Below are positions 1-5,108 of a stretch of 5,108 nucleotides of DNA, piece by piece. A program made the translations under genes and the position numbers. The stretch spans positions 1 to 5,108 of the forward strand of contig CAZGVV010000090.1 in assembly GCA_964529155.1 (NCBI GenBank), written 5' to 3'. The DNA comes from CAZGVV01 sp964529155 (GTDB taxonomy: Bacteria; Pseudomonadota; Alphaproteobacteria; Rickettsiales; SXRF01). The first letter of the stretch is position 1, and each line of letters starts with the position of its first letter. Below the pieces are notes generated by a model. That model searched no databases, was not told the origin of the DNA, and worked only from the letters and a program-made list of their open reading frames with translations.

Positions 1-325
1 TGCACCCGCCAAGCACGTTGGCGCAGATCACAAAGAACCGCTCCGTATCAATTGGTTTCCCAGCCCCTACCATGTCGTCCCACCATCCGGGCTTACCCGT
101 AACCGGGTGAACCCCCGCCACATATTGGTCCGCCGTCAGCGCATGGCAGATAAGAATGGCGTTACTGCGCGCGGCGTTTAATGTGCCATAGGTTTGATAG
201 GCAAACGGAAACCCATAGACCTCTGCCCCACAATCCAGCACCAGTGGCGACTCCACCGCAAGGGTCATGATCTTCCCCACCTCAACCGGGCGGTATCCAG
301 GGCCAAAATGGGAAATGGTTTGCAT
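1..325 (-). CDS. metX: Homoserine O-acyltransferase MetX, N-terminal part (cut by window edge)
   Basis: MetX is a cytoplasmic alpha/beta-hydrolase-fold enzyme that transfers an acetyl (in some members succinyl) group from the CoA thioester to L-homoserine, the first committed step of methionine synthesis. The 108 visible codons carry the family's N-terminal signature: AYQTYGTLN at residues 42-50, SNAILICHALT at 54-64, DQYVAG at 66-71, HPVTGKPGWWD at 73-83 and FFVICANVLGGC at 97-108. The nucleophile serine and the rest of the triad lie off the left edge. Most family members I know have Gly after HALT, whereas this one has Ala65. The start is uncertain. ATG at 325 gives the longest frame but has no Shine-Dalgarno sequence. 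An in-frame ATG at 268 has a strong GAGGTGGGG 8 nt upstream and would still keep the whole conserved core. I kept the longer form because GKIMTLAVESPLVLDCG reads as continuous family-like sequence across the internal Met. The acyl donor cannot be decided from this part. Confidence 0.93.
   Translation of the reverse strand, partial: MQTISHFGPGYRPVEVGKIMTLAVESPLVLDCGAEVYGFPFAYQTYGTLNAARSNAILICHALTADQYVAGVHPVTGKPGWWDDMVGAGKPIDTERFFVICANVLGGC
275..283 (-). promoter_or_regulatory. Shine-Dalgarno-like site before the alternative metX start at 268
   Basis: On the minus strand GAGGTGGGG ends a few bases before the in-frame ATG at 268-266, with 8 nt between AGGTGG and the ATG. The longer-frame ATG at 325 has no such sequence. 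If metX is read from 325, this site is simply part of the codons for Glu-Val-Gly. Confidence 0.4.
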
Positions 326-331
326 GCAAAG

Positions 332-360
332 AATCTAGCGTAATTTTAGCGGGTTGTCAT
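332..360 (-). promoter_or_regulatory. Candidate sigma-70-type promoter for metX
   Basis: Read on the minus strand, ATGACA (360-355, 5 of 6 matches to TTGACA) is followed after a 17-nt spacer by TAGATT (337-332, 4 of 6 matches to TATAAT). Transcription would start near 325. That would make the ATG at 325 essentially leaderless, or give the ATG at 268 a leader of about 57 nt that contains its Shine-Dalgarno sequence. The element is found by eye and is not proven. Confidence 0.35.
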
Positions 361-491
361 GCCTTGCAAACACCCCCTACTCCTACCGCTGACAAGCACT
401 CAACCAGCGCGAGAAGTTATCGAAATAACCGCGTATATGATAATGATAAATGTCGTTATAATAATAGATTTAAGTGTTAAAGTTTGCTATC

Positions 492-524
492 TTCACATAA
501 CCTTCATAAACGTTTCATTTAAAT
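492..524 (+). repeat. Three direct TTCA repeats with 11-nt period
   Basis: TTCA occurs at 492-495, 503-506 and 514-517, each followed by A/T-rich bases, so three consecutive 11-base units (TTCACATAACC, TTCATAAACGT, TTCATTTAAAT) run up to the candidate -10. The spacing is one helical turn, as for regulators that bind tandem half-sites on one DNA face. The arrangement recalls the 11-bp units of Pho boxes, but the core is TTCAT rather than GTCAT. In AT-rich DNA the pattern may be chance. Confidence 0.35.
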
Positions 525-530
525 TATGCT
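503..530 (+). promoter_or_regulatory. Candidate promoter for the plus-strand accessory gene
   Basis: TTCATA at 503-508 (4 of 6 matches to TTGACA) and TATGCT at 525-530 (4 of 6 matches to TATAAT) are separated by 16 nt and would start transcription about 60 nt before the ATG at 598. The -35 lies inside the middle of three TTCA repeats, so this could be an activator-dependent promoter. A perfect TATAAT at 457-462 is an alternative -10 without a recognisable -35. Confidence 0.3.
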
Positions 531-584
531 AAGCTAGTTAACAACTCACATAAATTACGCCTGCATCGCGTAGATAAAAAAATT

Positions 585-588
585 GGAG
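585..588 (+). promoter_or_regulatory. Ribosome binding site of the accessory gene
   Basis: GGAG lies 9 nt before the ATG at 598, in the context TTGGAGAT. It supports 598 as a true translation start and contrasts with the absence of any such site before the ATG at 1242. Confidence 0.7.
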
Positions 589-597
589 ATATAAATC

Positions 598-1057
598 ATG
601 ACCAAAGATATTACTCCTTCTGCACCGCTTAGTGTATCTTTAGTTCCTAATGAAATTGAACCCATCAAAGCTACAGTAGAAAGCCTTAGGACCCAGGTTG
701 CCGAACTAAAAGCGCGCACGCAAGTACACGCATTTATACAGCCTATTGCTGACCAAATAACAACAAAGCTACCCGATGCCCTTAAAGCGTTGCGAAGTTT
801 TGGTGATCAACAAAAGGAACAACAAAAACTACGCGTCCTGGCCGATGTACTGGAAGCAAATGCCCGCCAAATCCCAGCAAATCCTGCCTTATCCATAAAT
901 GTGCCAGAAATGACTACATTGAATGGGGTGTATAATTATACGGCATCCAAAGCCAATGCAAATTGGAACATAAATTTAATTACGCCAGAAATAGATCCTA
1001 CTACTCATCAGCCGGTACTAATAGAAGGCAGACCGCAATATACGGCTGCCCAACTTG
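598..1057 (+). CDS. Unrecognised protein, N-terminal part; coiled-coil region; cut by assembly gap
   Basis: I do not recognise a family. The start is supported by GGAG 9 nt upstream. The 153 visible residues have no signal peptide, no membrane segment and no cysteine. Residues about 17-40 (IEPIKATVESLRTQVAELKA) have heptad spacing of I/V/L typical of a short coiled coil. Residues about 45-90 continue as charged helix rich in Gln and Lys, and from about 95 the sequence becomes Asn/Thr/Pro-rich and probably beta (INVPEM, YNYTAS, WNINLI). An HQPV motif at residues 137-140 recurs in the downstream half. Reading continues into ten Ns at 1058-1067. A stop at 1069-1071 would end the frame only if the gap is exactly ten bases, which is unlikely to be meaningful. 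The sequence is clearly more AT-rich than metX, hisC and tyrA. I infer that this is the 5' part of the same gene as 1242-2534. Confidence 0.75.
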
Positions 1058-1067
1058 NNNNNNNNNN
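1058..1067. other. Assembly gap (10 Ns)
   Basis: Ten Ns join two contig ends. The true length is unknown, so neither the reading frame nor the distance across it can be trusted. The sequence just right of it is almost pure A/T and has stop codons in all three plus frames (1069, 1083, 1091), which may be real or a contig-end artefact. Confidence 0.95.
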
Positions 1068-1115
1068 TTAAATTTAAAATTTTAAAACAATAACAAATAT
1101 TTTAATTTTAATATT
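1068..1115. repeat. Low-complexity A/T tract with palindromes next to the gap
   Basis: Of these 48 bases only two are not A or T. A perfect 14-base palindrome (TTTAAAATTTTAAA) lies at 1073-1086, and a further AATATT...AATATT pair lies near 1096-1115. Such sequence is a plausible cause of the assembly break and is a place where base calls may be wrong. Confidence 0.7.
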
Positions 1116-1241
1116 CAGTCTAACGTTGGCGTCAATAATGCTAGCGCTGATTTTGACATTAAGCAGTTAGAAACCCTAAACACAGCCGTTTTATCACGCA
1201 CGGAAGACGCTGTACATAGGCTTTCTTTCAATCCACAAAAT
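1086..1241 (+). other. In-frame upstream extension of the downstream accessory coding region
   Basis: The frame of the ATG at 1242 stays open back to a TAA at 1083-1085. From about 1116 it translates to normal-looking protein (QSNVGVNNASADF, then IKQLETLNTAVLSRTEDAVHR, then SFNPQN). There is no in-frame ATG, GTG or TTG in this stretch. This supports the view that coding begins upstream of the gap and that 1242 is an internal Met. Confidence 0.65.
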
Positions 1242-2534
1242 ATGCAAGAAATGTCGGAACTTACCAACAGCATCGCTTATGACAGCAGCACCAAAATACT
1301 CCGCCGCAAAGTGGAAAACACGTTTCATGAACGCCTGAAAGCCGACGTCGCATCCACCGGGAAAGGACCCAGCAACGTAAACATGGAAATTAAAATTTCA
1401 AACCCTGACAAACCAAATATCGCATACGCAATTCCAGCACATGAATGGCATCCTAAATACGTAAAAAAAGTTGAAACTATTTCAGCTGAGTTAGATAAGC
1501 CTTATGCCGAAAGGGATGACAAAAAACTCAACCCTAAATTCGAACCAGAAATAGTGTATGAAAATGTTCCTAATGTAACCGGCGCAACGCTACTCTCCAC
1601 AAAAGAAAATGGTGTTCAAAGCGCATATCGCTTGAAGATTGAGTCCTCGGAACATCAACCCGTTGTTGTCCATAAGGATGAGCCAGTTCACGTAGGTTTT
1701 ATGCACGCCCTAAACAACACCGTTGCCAATACAGGTAAAGGCGGACTGGTGGTAGAGGTTAATCAATCACGGAAAGATCATATTACACAAGAATTAGTAG
1801 AAGAAAACGGCATTAAATTTAATCGCATCACCTACAATGAGACAGATAACAACGGTAAAATACAAAAATTTACTGCTCATTTAATGCCAAATACAAAAAT
1901 TGTATTTGTGGATGATAATAATATAGCCCAGAGTCCAGCCGTGGACATCGCCAGCGCATTTACGAATGCACCTGATCCAACGCAACCAACGGGGTCATTA
2001 CTTCCCGTTAATAATCCTTCCTCCACCCCGCAACAGTCGGCTTTCACTTCATCAACAAACATCGCTGAAGGCAGCATTCCAAAAGACAGAGATGTAGTAA
2101 AATATACTGACAATCGAACAATTTTAATCAATGCCACTGAGGCGTTAATAGCAAATGAGCACAAGAGTAGTCAGGGTTTCTATAATGAAGGCAACGAGCA
2201 CGGAAATGGCGGAATTCTGGTTGGCCTAACGGAAGAACAGCAGAAAAAGGCGCTGCTAACCACTGCTTCTAATGCTGATGGCACCAGTTATAATGTCATT
2301 TCCATCGATGGCGCTGCATTTAGCATTCCAAGCAACACAAAATGGGTAACTCTGGATACAAATGGCAATATGCAAGATGCACCAAAACTGCTGGCTGAGC
2401 TTCCATTAGAAAAAGCCAAGCAAAGTGCCGCAGTCGCTAATTTAGCCGTTGGAATTGGCAGTGCGGCATCGGGTATAGCAACTAATACCAGCTTGCCTAA
2501 CATTACGGGTACGAATCAACAAAAAACTCACTAA
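1242..2534 (+). CDS. Unrecognised repeat-containing protein, C-terminal part of the gene broken by the gap
   Basis: I do not recognise this 430-codon segment. The ATG at 1242 has no ribosome binding site, and the frame is open and coding-like back to about 1086, so it probably continues the gene starting at 598. The product has no cysteine, no signal peptide and no clear membrane segment. Two diverged repeat units are visible. One runs from TGKGGLVVEV (164-173) to PNTKIVFVDDNN (216-227), the other from GNGGILVG (321-328) to SNTKWVTLDTNGN (364-376). A weaker partial unit starts at STGKG (38-42). HQPV at 138-141 echoes the same motif in the N-terminal half. Residues about 243-273 form a Pro/Ser/Thr/Asn-rich linker. 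Residues about 395-413 are Ala/Gly/Val-rich with glycine-zipper-like spacing. The DNA is AT-rich compared with the flanking metabolic genes. The TAA stop shares bases with the tyrA stop on the other strand. A surface, secreted or structural role is possible but not shown. Confidence 0.8.
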   Translation: MQEMSELTNSIAYDSSTKILRRKVENTFHERLKADVASTGKGPSNVNMEIKISNPDKPNIAYAIPAHEWHPKYVKKVETISAELDKPYAERDDKKLNPKFEPEIVYENVPNVTGATLLSTKENGVQSAYRLKIESSEHQPVVVHKDEPVHVGFMHALNNTVANTGKGGLVVEVNQSRKDHITQELVEENGIKFNRITYNETDNNGKIQKFTAHLMPNTKIVFVDDNNIAQSPAVDIASAFTNAPDPTQPTGSLLPVNNPSSTPQQSAFTSSTNIAEGSIPKDRDVVKYTDNRTILINATEALIANEHKSSQGFYNEGNEHGNGGILVGLTEEQQKKALLTTASNADGTSYNVISIDGAAFSIPSNTKWVTLDTNGNMQDAPKLLAELPLEKAKQSAAVANLAVGIGSAASGIATNTSLPNITGTNQQKTH

Positions 2535-3577
2535 ATAGCCGCCGCGAACTTCTCTAGCAGTGCAGCCAATGCCTTGGCGTGTGTTGACGCGCGTTCCATC
2601 ACCGCCTCCGGGTCTTGCACCAGGGGCGCGGTAAAATCAGCGAAGCCGGTTCCGGCATAGTTGCGCATTTTCACTCCCAATGCCCGCTCCTCACGCGCCA
2701 CGGCGGAGACCAAGCAAGAGGCGGCGAAATACGGGAACAAGGCAATCGCCGCTTCCGCGTCCACCTGCGGCTGCGGTTTTACTTCTGCCGCTTCCTCCTG
2801 TGCGCTGCCAAGCTCCTGTATGATCTGATGCAACGCCTCCAGATACAGCCCCAATACCCTGCTTATATTGTCTTTATTTGCCTCAAAAATACCACTCCAC
2901 AACGCCGCATCCGAGTCACACAAGCGGAAAAAACGCCGCGTGATGTCATGCTCAGGTGTCACATGAGCGAACTCATGCAATGTTTTGATTATAAAGGCCA
3001 AAAATTGCGGCACATGCGAAACTGCGGCATACATCTGGTCATGCAGATCCGGCGGCATATACAACACATCCGCCCCCAGCCCACGCCAAAACGCCGCCAC
3101 TTCCGCCACGCCGGGCAAGTCGGGCTGTTCCGGCGTCAGGACTACGCGCTTGCCAGCAAATAATTCAGCCTGCGCCGCACCCACCCCTTTTTTCTCACTT
3201 CCGGCAATCGGATGCCCGGGAATATATTGCACGCCGTTTGGCATATGCGGCGCAATTGCAGCTATGGCAGGCAATTTTACCGATGCCACGTCCGTCACCA
3301 ATATATTCGCCTCAAGTCCAGGCCCAATCACCGCCGCATTTTCCGCCAGCGCCGGAATTGGCGATGCCAACACGACCAACTGCGCCCCCGCCGCATTTGG
3401 CACGGCACTGATCATATCAGCTAAATTATGTTGCTGAATATAATCCCGGCTCGCCGCGTCCGGGTCGCAGGCGATCAACCGCACATCCGGCCAGGTCGCC
3501 CGTATTGCTTTTAATACCGAGCCCCCAATCAGGCCGCAGCCGATCACGGCCACACTTGAAAATGGCATCGTACTCAT
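2531..3577 (-). CDS. tyrA: Prephenate/arogenate dehydrogenase (cyclohexadienyl dehydrogenase)
   Basis: The enzyme oxidatively decarboxylates prephenate to 4-hydroxyphenylpyruvate, or arogenate to tyrosine, with NAD(P). It is cytoplasmic and belongs to tyrosine synthesis; in alphaproteobacteria it is often called TyrC. The Rossmann motif GCGLIGGS is at residues 13-20, and Asp38 at the end of the second strand suggests NAD preference. TDVASVK is at 95-101, and GHPIAGSEKKG at 121-131 contains the expected catalytic His122. The helical dimerisation domain follows, with VSHVP at 186-190 and RLCDSDAALW at 218-227. Many relatives read SHLPH where this protein has SHVPQ (Gln191). The 348 residues exceed the usual ~280-310. 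After a charged, Pro-containing linker (257-276) comes a 70-residue tail with GTGFADFTAP at 309-318. The start at 3577 is chosen because its ATG overlaps the hisC stop as ATGA, and the Rossmann motif follows at the normal distance. The longer frame to 3658 only covers hisC sequence. Substrate preference is not decided. Confidence 0.93.
   Translation of the reverse strand: MSTMPFSSVAVIGCGLIGGSVLKAIRATWPDVRLIACDPDAASRDYIQQHNLADMISAVPNAAGAQLVVLASPIPALAENAAVIGPGLEANILVTDVASVKLPAIAAIAPHMPNGVQYIPGHPIAGSEKKGVGAAQAELFAGKRVVLTPEQPDLPGVAEVAAFWRGLGADVLYMPPDLHDQMYAAVSHVPQFLAFIIKTLHEFAHVTPEHDITRRFFRLCDSDAALWSGIFEANKDNISRVLGLYLEALHQIIQELGSAQEEAAEVKPQPQVDAEAAIALFPYFAASCLVSAVAREERALGVKMRNYAGTGFADFTAPLVQDPEAVMERASTHAKALAALLEKFAAAI
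3574..3577 (-). promoter_or_regulatory. ATGA stop/start overlap coupling hisC to tyrA
   Basis: The minus-strand sequence ATGA contains the tyrA start (3577-3575) and the hisC stop TGA (3576-3574). No good Shine-Dalgarno sequence precedes the tyrA ATG, so translation is probably by termination-reinitiation. This fixes the tyrA start and implies a shared transcript. Confidence 0.8.
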
Positions 3578-4662
3578 GATTTGGGCAGCAAATGCGCCTT
3601 CAACGCGTCCACCAATGCCCGCATTTCCGCTTCGGTCCCCACTGTAATGCGCAGACACTGGGATAAATTATACGCCCCGACTTCGCGCACGATAATCCCA
3701 CGTGACAATAGAAATTCATTGGCGGCCGAAGCTTCCTTGGCGCTCGCAAATTCAGCCAGCAGGAAATTACCGGCGCTCGGCGGAATCGCCAGTCCCAGCG
3801 CTGACAATTGATTCTCCAACCATGGCCGCCATTTAGTATTATGCTCCACTGCCGCTTTCACATGCGCGATGTCGCGCGTACCCGCAGCCGCTGCCGCAAT
3901 TGCCGCCGCTGACAAATTAAAGGGCCCACGTAACCGATTCAGCACATCGGCAATCGATTTCGGGAAATAGCCCCAGCCTACGCGCAAACTGGCAAGGCCG
4001 TATATTTTGGAAAATGTGCGCAGTATCACCGTATTTTCTGAAGTATCCACCAAATCACGCCCCAGGCTATAATCCGCCTCCGTAGCATATTCGCAATACG
4101 CCGCATCAATTGCCAGAATCACATGCTCCGGCAACCCGGCGCGCAAGCGCGCAAGCTCATGGGCGTTGATATATGTGCCGGTGGGATTATTAGGATTTGC
4201 CAGGAAAACAATCTTAGTACGTGGCGTCACGGCCGCAAGCAAGGCATCTACATCCGTGGTTAAATTCTTCTCAGGCGCGGCAACCGGCATTGCCCCTGCG
4301 CCGAGCGCATATATTTTATACATCAGGAACCCGTGCTCAGAATAGAGCACTTCGTCCCCTGGCCCGGCATAGGCATGCACCAGCAACCCGATCAATTCAT
4401 CCGAACCCGCACCGCACACCACACGCTCCAGCGGCACTTTATGCACCTCAGCAATCGCCTCACGCAAGGCCTGGGCATGACCATCCGGATACCGCCGCAA
4501 GCGCGGCGCTTCCGCCATATAGGCTTCCACCGCTTTCGGACTTGGGCCAAGGGCGGATTCGTTAGAGGACAATTTCATCGGCTTCATACCAGGCGCCGCC
4601 GCTGATTTCCCGCCGACATAGGGCGAAATGTCCATAATACCAGGCTTAGGTTGTGGTAACAT
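3574..4662 (-). CDS. hisC: Histidinol-phosphate aminotransferase (HisC type, probably also aromatic)
   Basis: This is a cytoplasmic PLP enzyme of fold type I, class II aminotransferase family. HisC converts imidazole-acetol phosphate and glutamate to histidinol phosphate. In several bacteria, such as Zymomonas, a HisC next to tyrC also transaminates prephenate or aryl-pyruvates. The 362 residues are normal family length. Landmarks are SSNES at 32-36 (substrate/cofactor Asn34, Glu35), RRYPDG at 56-61, GAGSDEL at 84-90 (PLP phosphate), NPNNPTG at 156-162, DAAY at 186-189 (Asp contacts the PLP nitrogen), TFSKIYGLASLRVGW at 216-230 with Schiff-base Lys219 and Arg227, and CLRITVGT at 336-343 with the carboxylate-binding Arg338. 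The start at 4662 follows AAAGGA with a 5-nt gap. It lies 2 nt after the stop of the upstream chorismate mutase-type gene and overlaps tyrA by 4 nt. The context therefore suggests a main or additional role in tyrosine/phenylalanine synthesis. No other histidine gene is in the window. Confidence 0.95.
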   Translation of the reverse strand: MLPQPKPGIMDISPYVGGKSAAAPGMKPMKLSSNESALGPSPKAVEAYMAEAPRLRRYPDGHAQALREAIAEVHKVPLERVVCGAGSDELIGLLVHAYAGPGDEVLYSEHGFLMYKIYALGAGAMPVAAPEKNLTTDVDALLAAVTPRTKIVFLANPNNPTGTYINAHELARLRAGLPEHVILAIDAAYCEYATEADYSLGRDLVDTSENTVILRTFSKIYGLASLRVGWGYFPKSIADVLNRLRGPFNLSAAAIAAAAAGTRDIAHVKAAVEHNTKWRPWLENQLSALGLAIPPSAGNFLLAEFASAKEASAANEFLLSRGIIVREVGAYNLSQCLRITVGTEAEMRALVDALKAHLLPKS

Positions 4663-4664
4663 AG

Positions 4665-5108
4665 CTATCCTTTGATTGGCCGTGCATAGGCGCCAAGAAA
4701 CGTAGCGCGTGGAGGTGTGGCCGCAAGTTTCGCTTCAAACGCTCTATACGCTTCGCTATCGGTACGCACAAATCCTTTAATCTCGACCAGGTGCCAGCGC
4801 TCAGACGGCGTCGGCGCGTAAGCATCAATCCACCGTGCTTCCAAATTCGATTGCGCAAGCGCAGATTGCAGACGGTGCTGGCTGATGCGATCATCCACGT
4901 GCAGTGCAAGAAATGATAGATCATCCCCTGTTTCCTCCGGCTCAATGCGCGCAATGGCCAGCGCAAAAGGCAATTCACGTGTTGGGCGCGGCGGGCAGAC
5001 AAATGGAATATGCGCAAAAATACGTGGCTGGTCGGTATTATTTCCACCCACCAAATCCGGCCACCATCGCCCGGCTTCACCGGAATCTTCAATCAACGGC
5101 AATACCCC
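4665..5108 (-). CDS. Probable chorismate mutase-type protein, C-terminal part (cut by window edge)
   Basis: The visible 147 codons are the 3' end of a gene whose start lies off the right edge. The frame is open to the last base and reads GVLPLIED, then RWWPDL, near the left end of the fragment. The TTG at 5102 is an internal Leu codon rather than a start. The remainder reads as an ACT-like regulatory fold: a strand/helix run ALAIARIEPEETGDDLSFLAL, then a polar central region, then WHLVEIKGFV and a closing FLGAYARPI. From memory, this pattern matches the C-terminal half of the long alphaproteobacterial chorismate mutase proteins, which relate to prephenate dehydratase and typically stand directly before hisC and tyrA. 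The N-terminal AroQ-type catalytic helices that would prove the activity are outside the window, so the product name rests on partial similarity and gene order. The gene ends 2 nt before hisC and contains the hisC ribosome binding site. Prephenate made by such an enzyme is the substrate of the next two products. Confidence 0.65.
   Translation of the reverse strand, partial: GVLPLIEDSGEAGRWWPDLVGGNNTDQPRIFAHIPFVCPPRPTRELPFALAIARIEPEETGDDLSFLALHVDDRISQHRLQSALAQSNLEARWIDAYAPTPSERWHLVEIKGFVRTDSEAYRAFEAKLAATPPRATFLGAYARPIKG
4668..4673 (-). promoter_or_regulatory. Ribosome binding site of hisC inside the upstream gene
   Basis: On the minus strand AAAGGA lies in the last sense codons (Lys-Gly) of the upstream gene, 5 nt before the hisC ATG at 4662. 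The upstream TAG stop falls between it and the ATG, so the two genes are tightly packed and probably co-translated. Confidence 0.7.

Larger units (their letters stand above)
326..597. other. Divergent AT-rich intergenic region
   Basis: This 272-base stretch separates the divergent metX and plus-strand accessory gene, and no open reading frame in it looks like a gene. The left end holds the candidate metX promoter. The middle (about 430-470) has an imperfect dyad, ATAATGA at 440-446 with TCGTTAT at 453-459, overlapping a perfect TATAAT at 457-462 that lacks a convincing -35. The right part holds three TTCA repeats at 11-nt spacing and a candidate -10 for the rightward gene. No hairpin plus T-run terminator is visible. 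Confidence 0.7.

Noticed and set aside
440..462. Imperfect dyad plus TATAAT as the main rightward promoter
   Set aside because: The TATAAT is perfect but no -35 is found at 16-18 nt upstream, and the region is so AT-rich that such hexamers are expected by chance. Kept only as a remark in the intergenic entry.
1069..1071. TAA as the genuine end of the gene starting at 598
   Set aside because: It is in frame only if the gap is exactly ten bases (or a matching length modulo 3). Ten Ns is a conventional placeholder, and the flanking contig end is low-complexity.
1888..1908. Perfect 9-bp inverted repeat with a 3-nt loop (CAAATACAA / TTGTATTTG) as a possible terminator
   Set aside because: It is AT-only apart from the outer and inner G-C pairs, lies in the middle of a coding frame, has no T-run after it, and codes for the repeat motif PNTKIVFV. 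Chance in AT-rich DNA is the simplest reading.
1877..2164. Minus-strand open frame opposite the accessory gene
   Set aside because: It has no ribosome binding site and an unconvincing translation, and it is antisense to a longer frame with repeats and better coding character. Likewise for 2288-2503.
2615..3437. Plus-strand open frames opposite tyrA (2615-3163, 2985-3437, 3212-3424)
   Set aside because: They are Arg/His/Pro-rich translations typical of the antisense of a GC-richer gene, while tyrA is clearly recognised on the other strand.
3581..4605. Plus-strand open frames opposite hisC (3581-3811, 4221-4565, 4333-4605)
   Set aside because: They are antisense shadows of hisC, whose catalytic motifs are all present on the minus strand.
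4646..5092. Second minus-strand frame overlapping the chorismate mutase-type gene
   Set aside because: Its translation is Arg/Cys/His-rich without a pattern, and it would overlap the hisC start. The other frame reads continuously to the window edge and resembles a known protein family.

Overview
The window looks like a draft (10 Ns at 1058-1067) alphaproteobacterial chromosome segment. The evidence is a minus-strand cluster that reads as the end of an alphaproteobacterial-type chorismate mutase gene, hisC and tyrA/tyrC, and, further left, the 5' part of metX. From memory, this order of aromatic and methionine genes is common in Rhodospirillales and related groups. The exact taxon cannot be named from the sequence alone.

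Layout, left to right. (1) 1-325, minus strand: the first ~108 codons of homoserine O-acyltransferase (MetX), running off the left edge. (2) 326-597: an AT-rich divergent intergenic region with plausible promoters facing both ways and three TTCA-type repeats spaced exactly 11 nt. (3) 598-2534, plus strand: AT-rich coding sequence of unrecognised function, broken by the N gap and an extremely AT-rich stretch. The two halves are most likely one gene, because the downstream half has no usable start codon or ribosome binding site and its frame stays open and protein-like well upstream of its first ATG. The product is cysteine-free, begins with a probable coiled coil and holds diverged internal repeats. 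(4) 2531-3577, minus strand: prephenate/arogenate dehydrogenase. Its stop overlaps the stop of the plus-strand gene by 4 bases. (5) 3574-4662, minus strand: histidinol-phosphate/aromatic aminotransferase, overlapping tyrA by the 4 bases ATGA. (6) 4665-5108, minus strand: the C-terminal part of a probable chorismate mutase-type protein, 2 bases before hisC.

The three right-hand genes form a tight translationally coupled operon. Chorismate mutase makes prephenate, HisC-type aminotransferases can transaminate it (or histidinol phosphate), and TyrA/TyrC oxidises prephenate or arogenate towards tyrosine. The most unusual part is the AT-rich plus-strand gene lying between tyrA and metX on the opposite strand. 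It looks like an accessory or acquired gene placed inside a conserved metabolic cluster. No RNA genes, CRISPR array, insertion sequence or confident terminator were seen.
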